52,483 nt of DNA from UBA1764 sp045616685. Lineage in GTDB: Bacteria; Bacillota; Clostridia; Peptostreptococcales; Anaerovoracaceae. How positions within the stretch are numbered: position 1 is the first letter of the stretch; each line of letters opens with the position of its first letter. Shown here one piece after another: positions 52,441 to 52,483 of the stretch. The stretch spans positions 1-52,483 of the forward strand of contig JAZLHF010000012.1 in assembly GCA_045616685.1 (NCBI GenBank). Reading direction: 5' to 3'. The position numbers and the translations under genes were made by a program. Below the pieces are notes generated by a model that was not told the DNA's origin, ran no database searches, and saw only the letters and a program-made list of their open reading frames with translations.

Positions 52441-52483
52441 AACCGTATCTGAACTAAATAAAGGAGCAATAACTGGACAATCA

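Noticed and set aside
52441..52483. New gene after AAAGGAG at 52460
   Set aside because: No ATG, GTG or TTG at suitable distance before the window ends, so no CDS can be supported.

Overview
The window is about 52 kb from a low-GC Gram-positive genome, most likely an anaerobic member of the Clostridia. The signs are strong purine-rich ribosome binding sites, an AddA-type repair helicase, NAD-dependent ligase next to PcrA, a dnaX-ybaB-recR block beside the SRP RNA, YfcC transport, and cell-surface proteins anchored by S-layer homology (SLH) domains. A genus cannot be named from this sequence. Almost all genes lie on the minus strand; only gpmI, mscL and a secreted lipase-like gene are on the plus strand. 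No tRNA, 16S/23S rRNA, transposase, integrase or CRISPR array was seen.

Layout. 1-8.1 kb: the start of a solute-binding lipoprotein cut by the window edge, a dicarboxylate/amino-acid symporter with an extra N-terminal domain, a DUF4143-type ATPase, a GNAT acetyltransferase behind a pseudoknot-capable leader, two lipoproteins of unknown role, a queuosine-precursor-type transporter and a PAP2 phosphatase. 8.1-13.4 kb: an operon running from the SRP RNA and dnaX through ybaB, recR and lgt to a small tyrosine phosphatase and a SpoIIE-type phosphatase with a sensor domain. 13.4-26.5 kb: a tightly packed operon, addA - nucleoside kinase - pcrA - ligA - pyridoxamine kinase - M20 peptidase - YfcC transporter - metallo-beta-lactamase-fold hydrolase, several neighbours sharing a TAATG stop/start. 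26.5-28.0 kb: gpmI, divergent from addA. 28.0-35.0 kb: a dinB-led operon with a tyrosine phosphatase, a ferredoxin-like DUF362 protein, a DUF308 membrane protein and two flavoproteins. 35.1-39.7 kb: dnaE, the divergent mscL, and a lone hicB-like antitoxin gene flanked by an exact 18-bp repeat of the end of mscL.

39.7-52.3 kb is the most unusual part: a cell-surface cluster. It encodes a cohesin-SLH anchoring protein, a secreted protein with a two-loop dockerin, a 2023-residue SLH protein with a cohesin-like N-terminus and YDG/MBG-type repeats, a secreted HExxH metalloprotease and, divergently, a secreted lipase-like protein. A run of eight G residues lies between the divergent promoters. Together these look like a very small cohesin-dockerin display system without any visible carbohydrate-active enzyme. 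Another theme is initiation: addA and dnaE have a TATAAT box six bases before their ATG and no Shine-Dalgarno sequence, so both are probably translated from leaderless mRNA.
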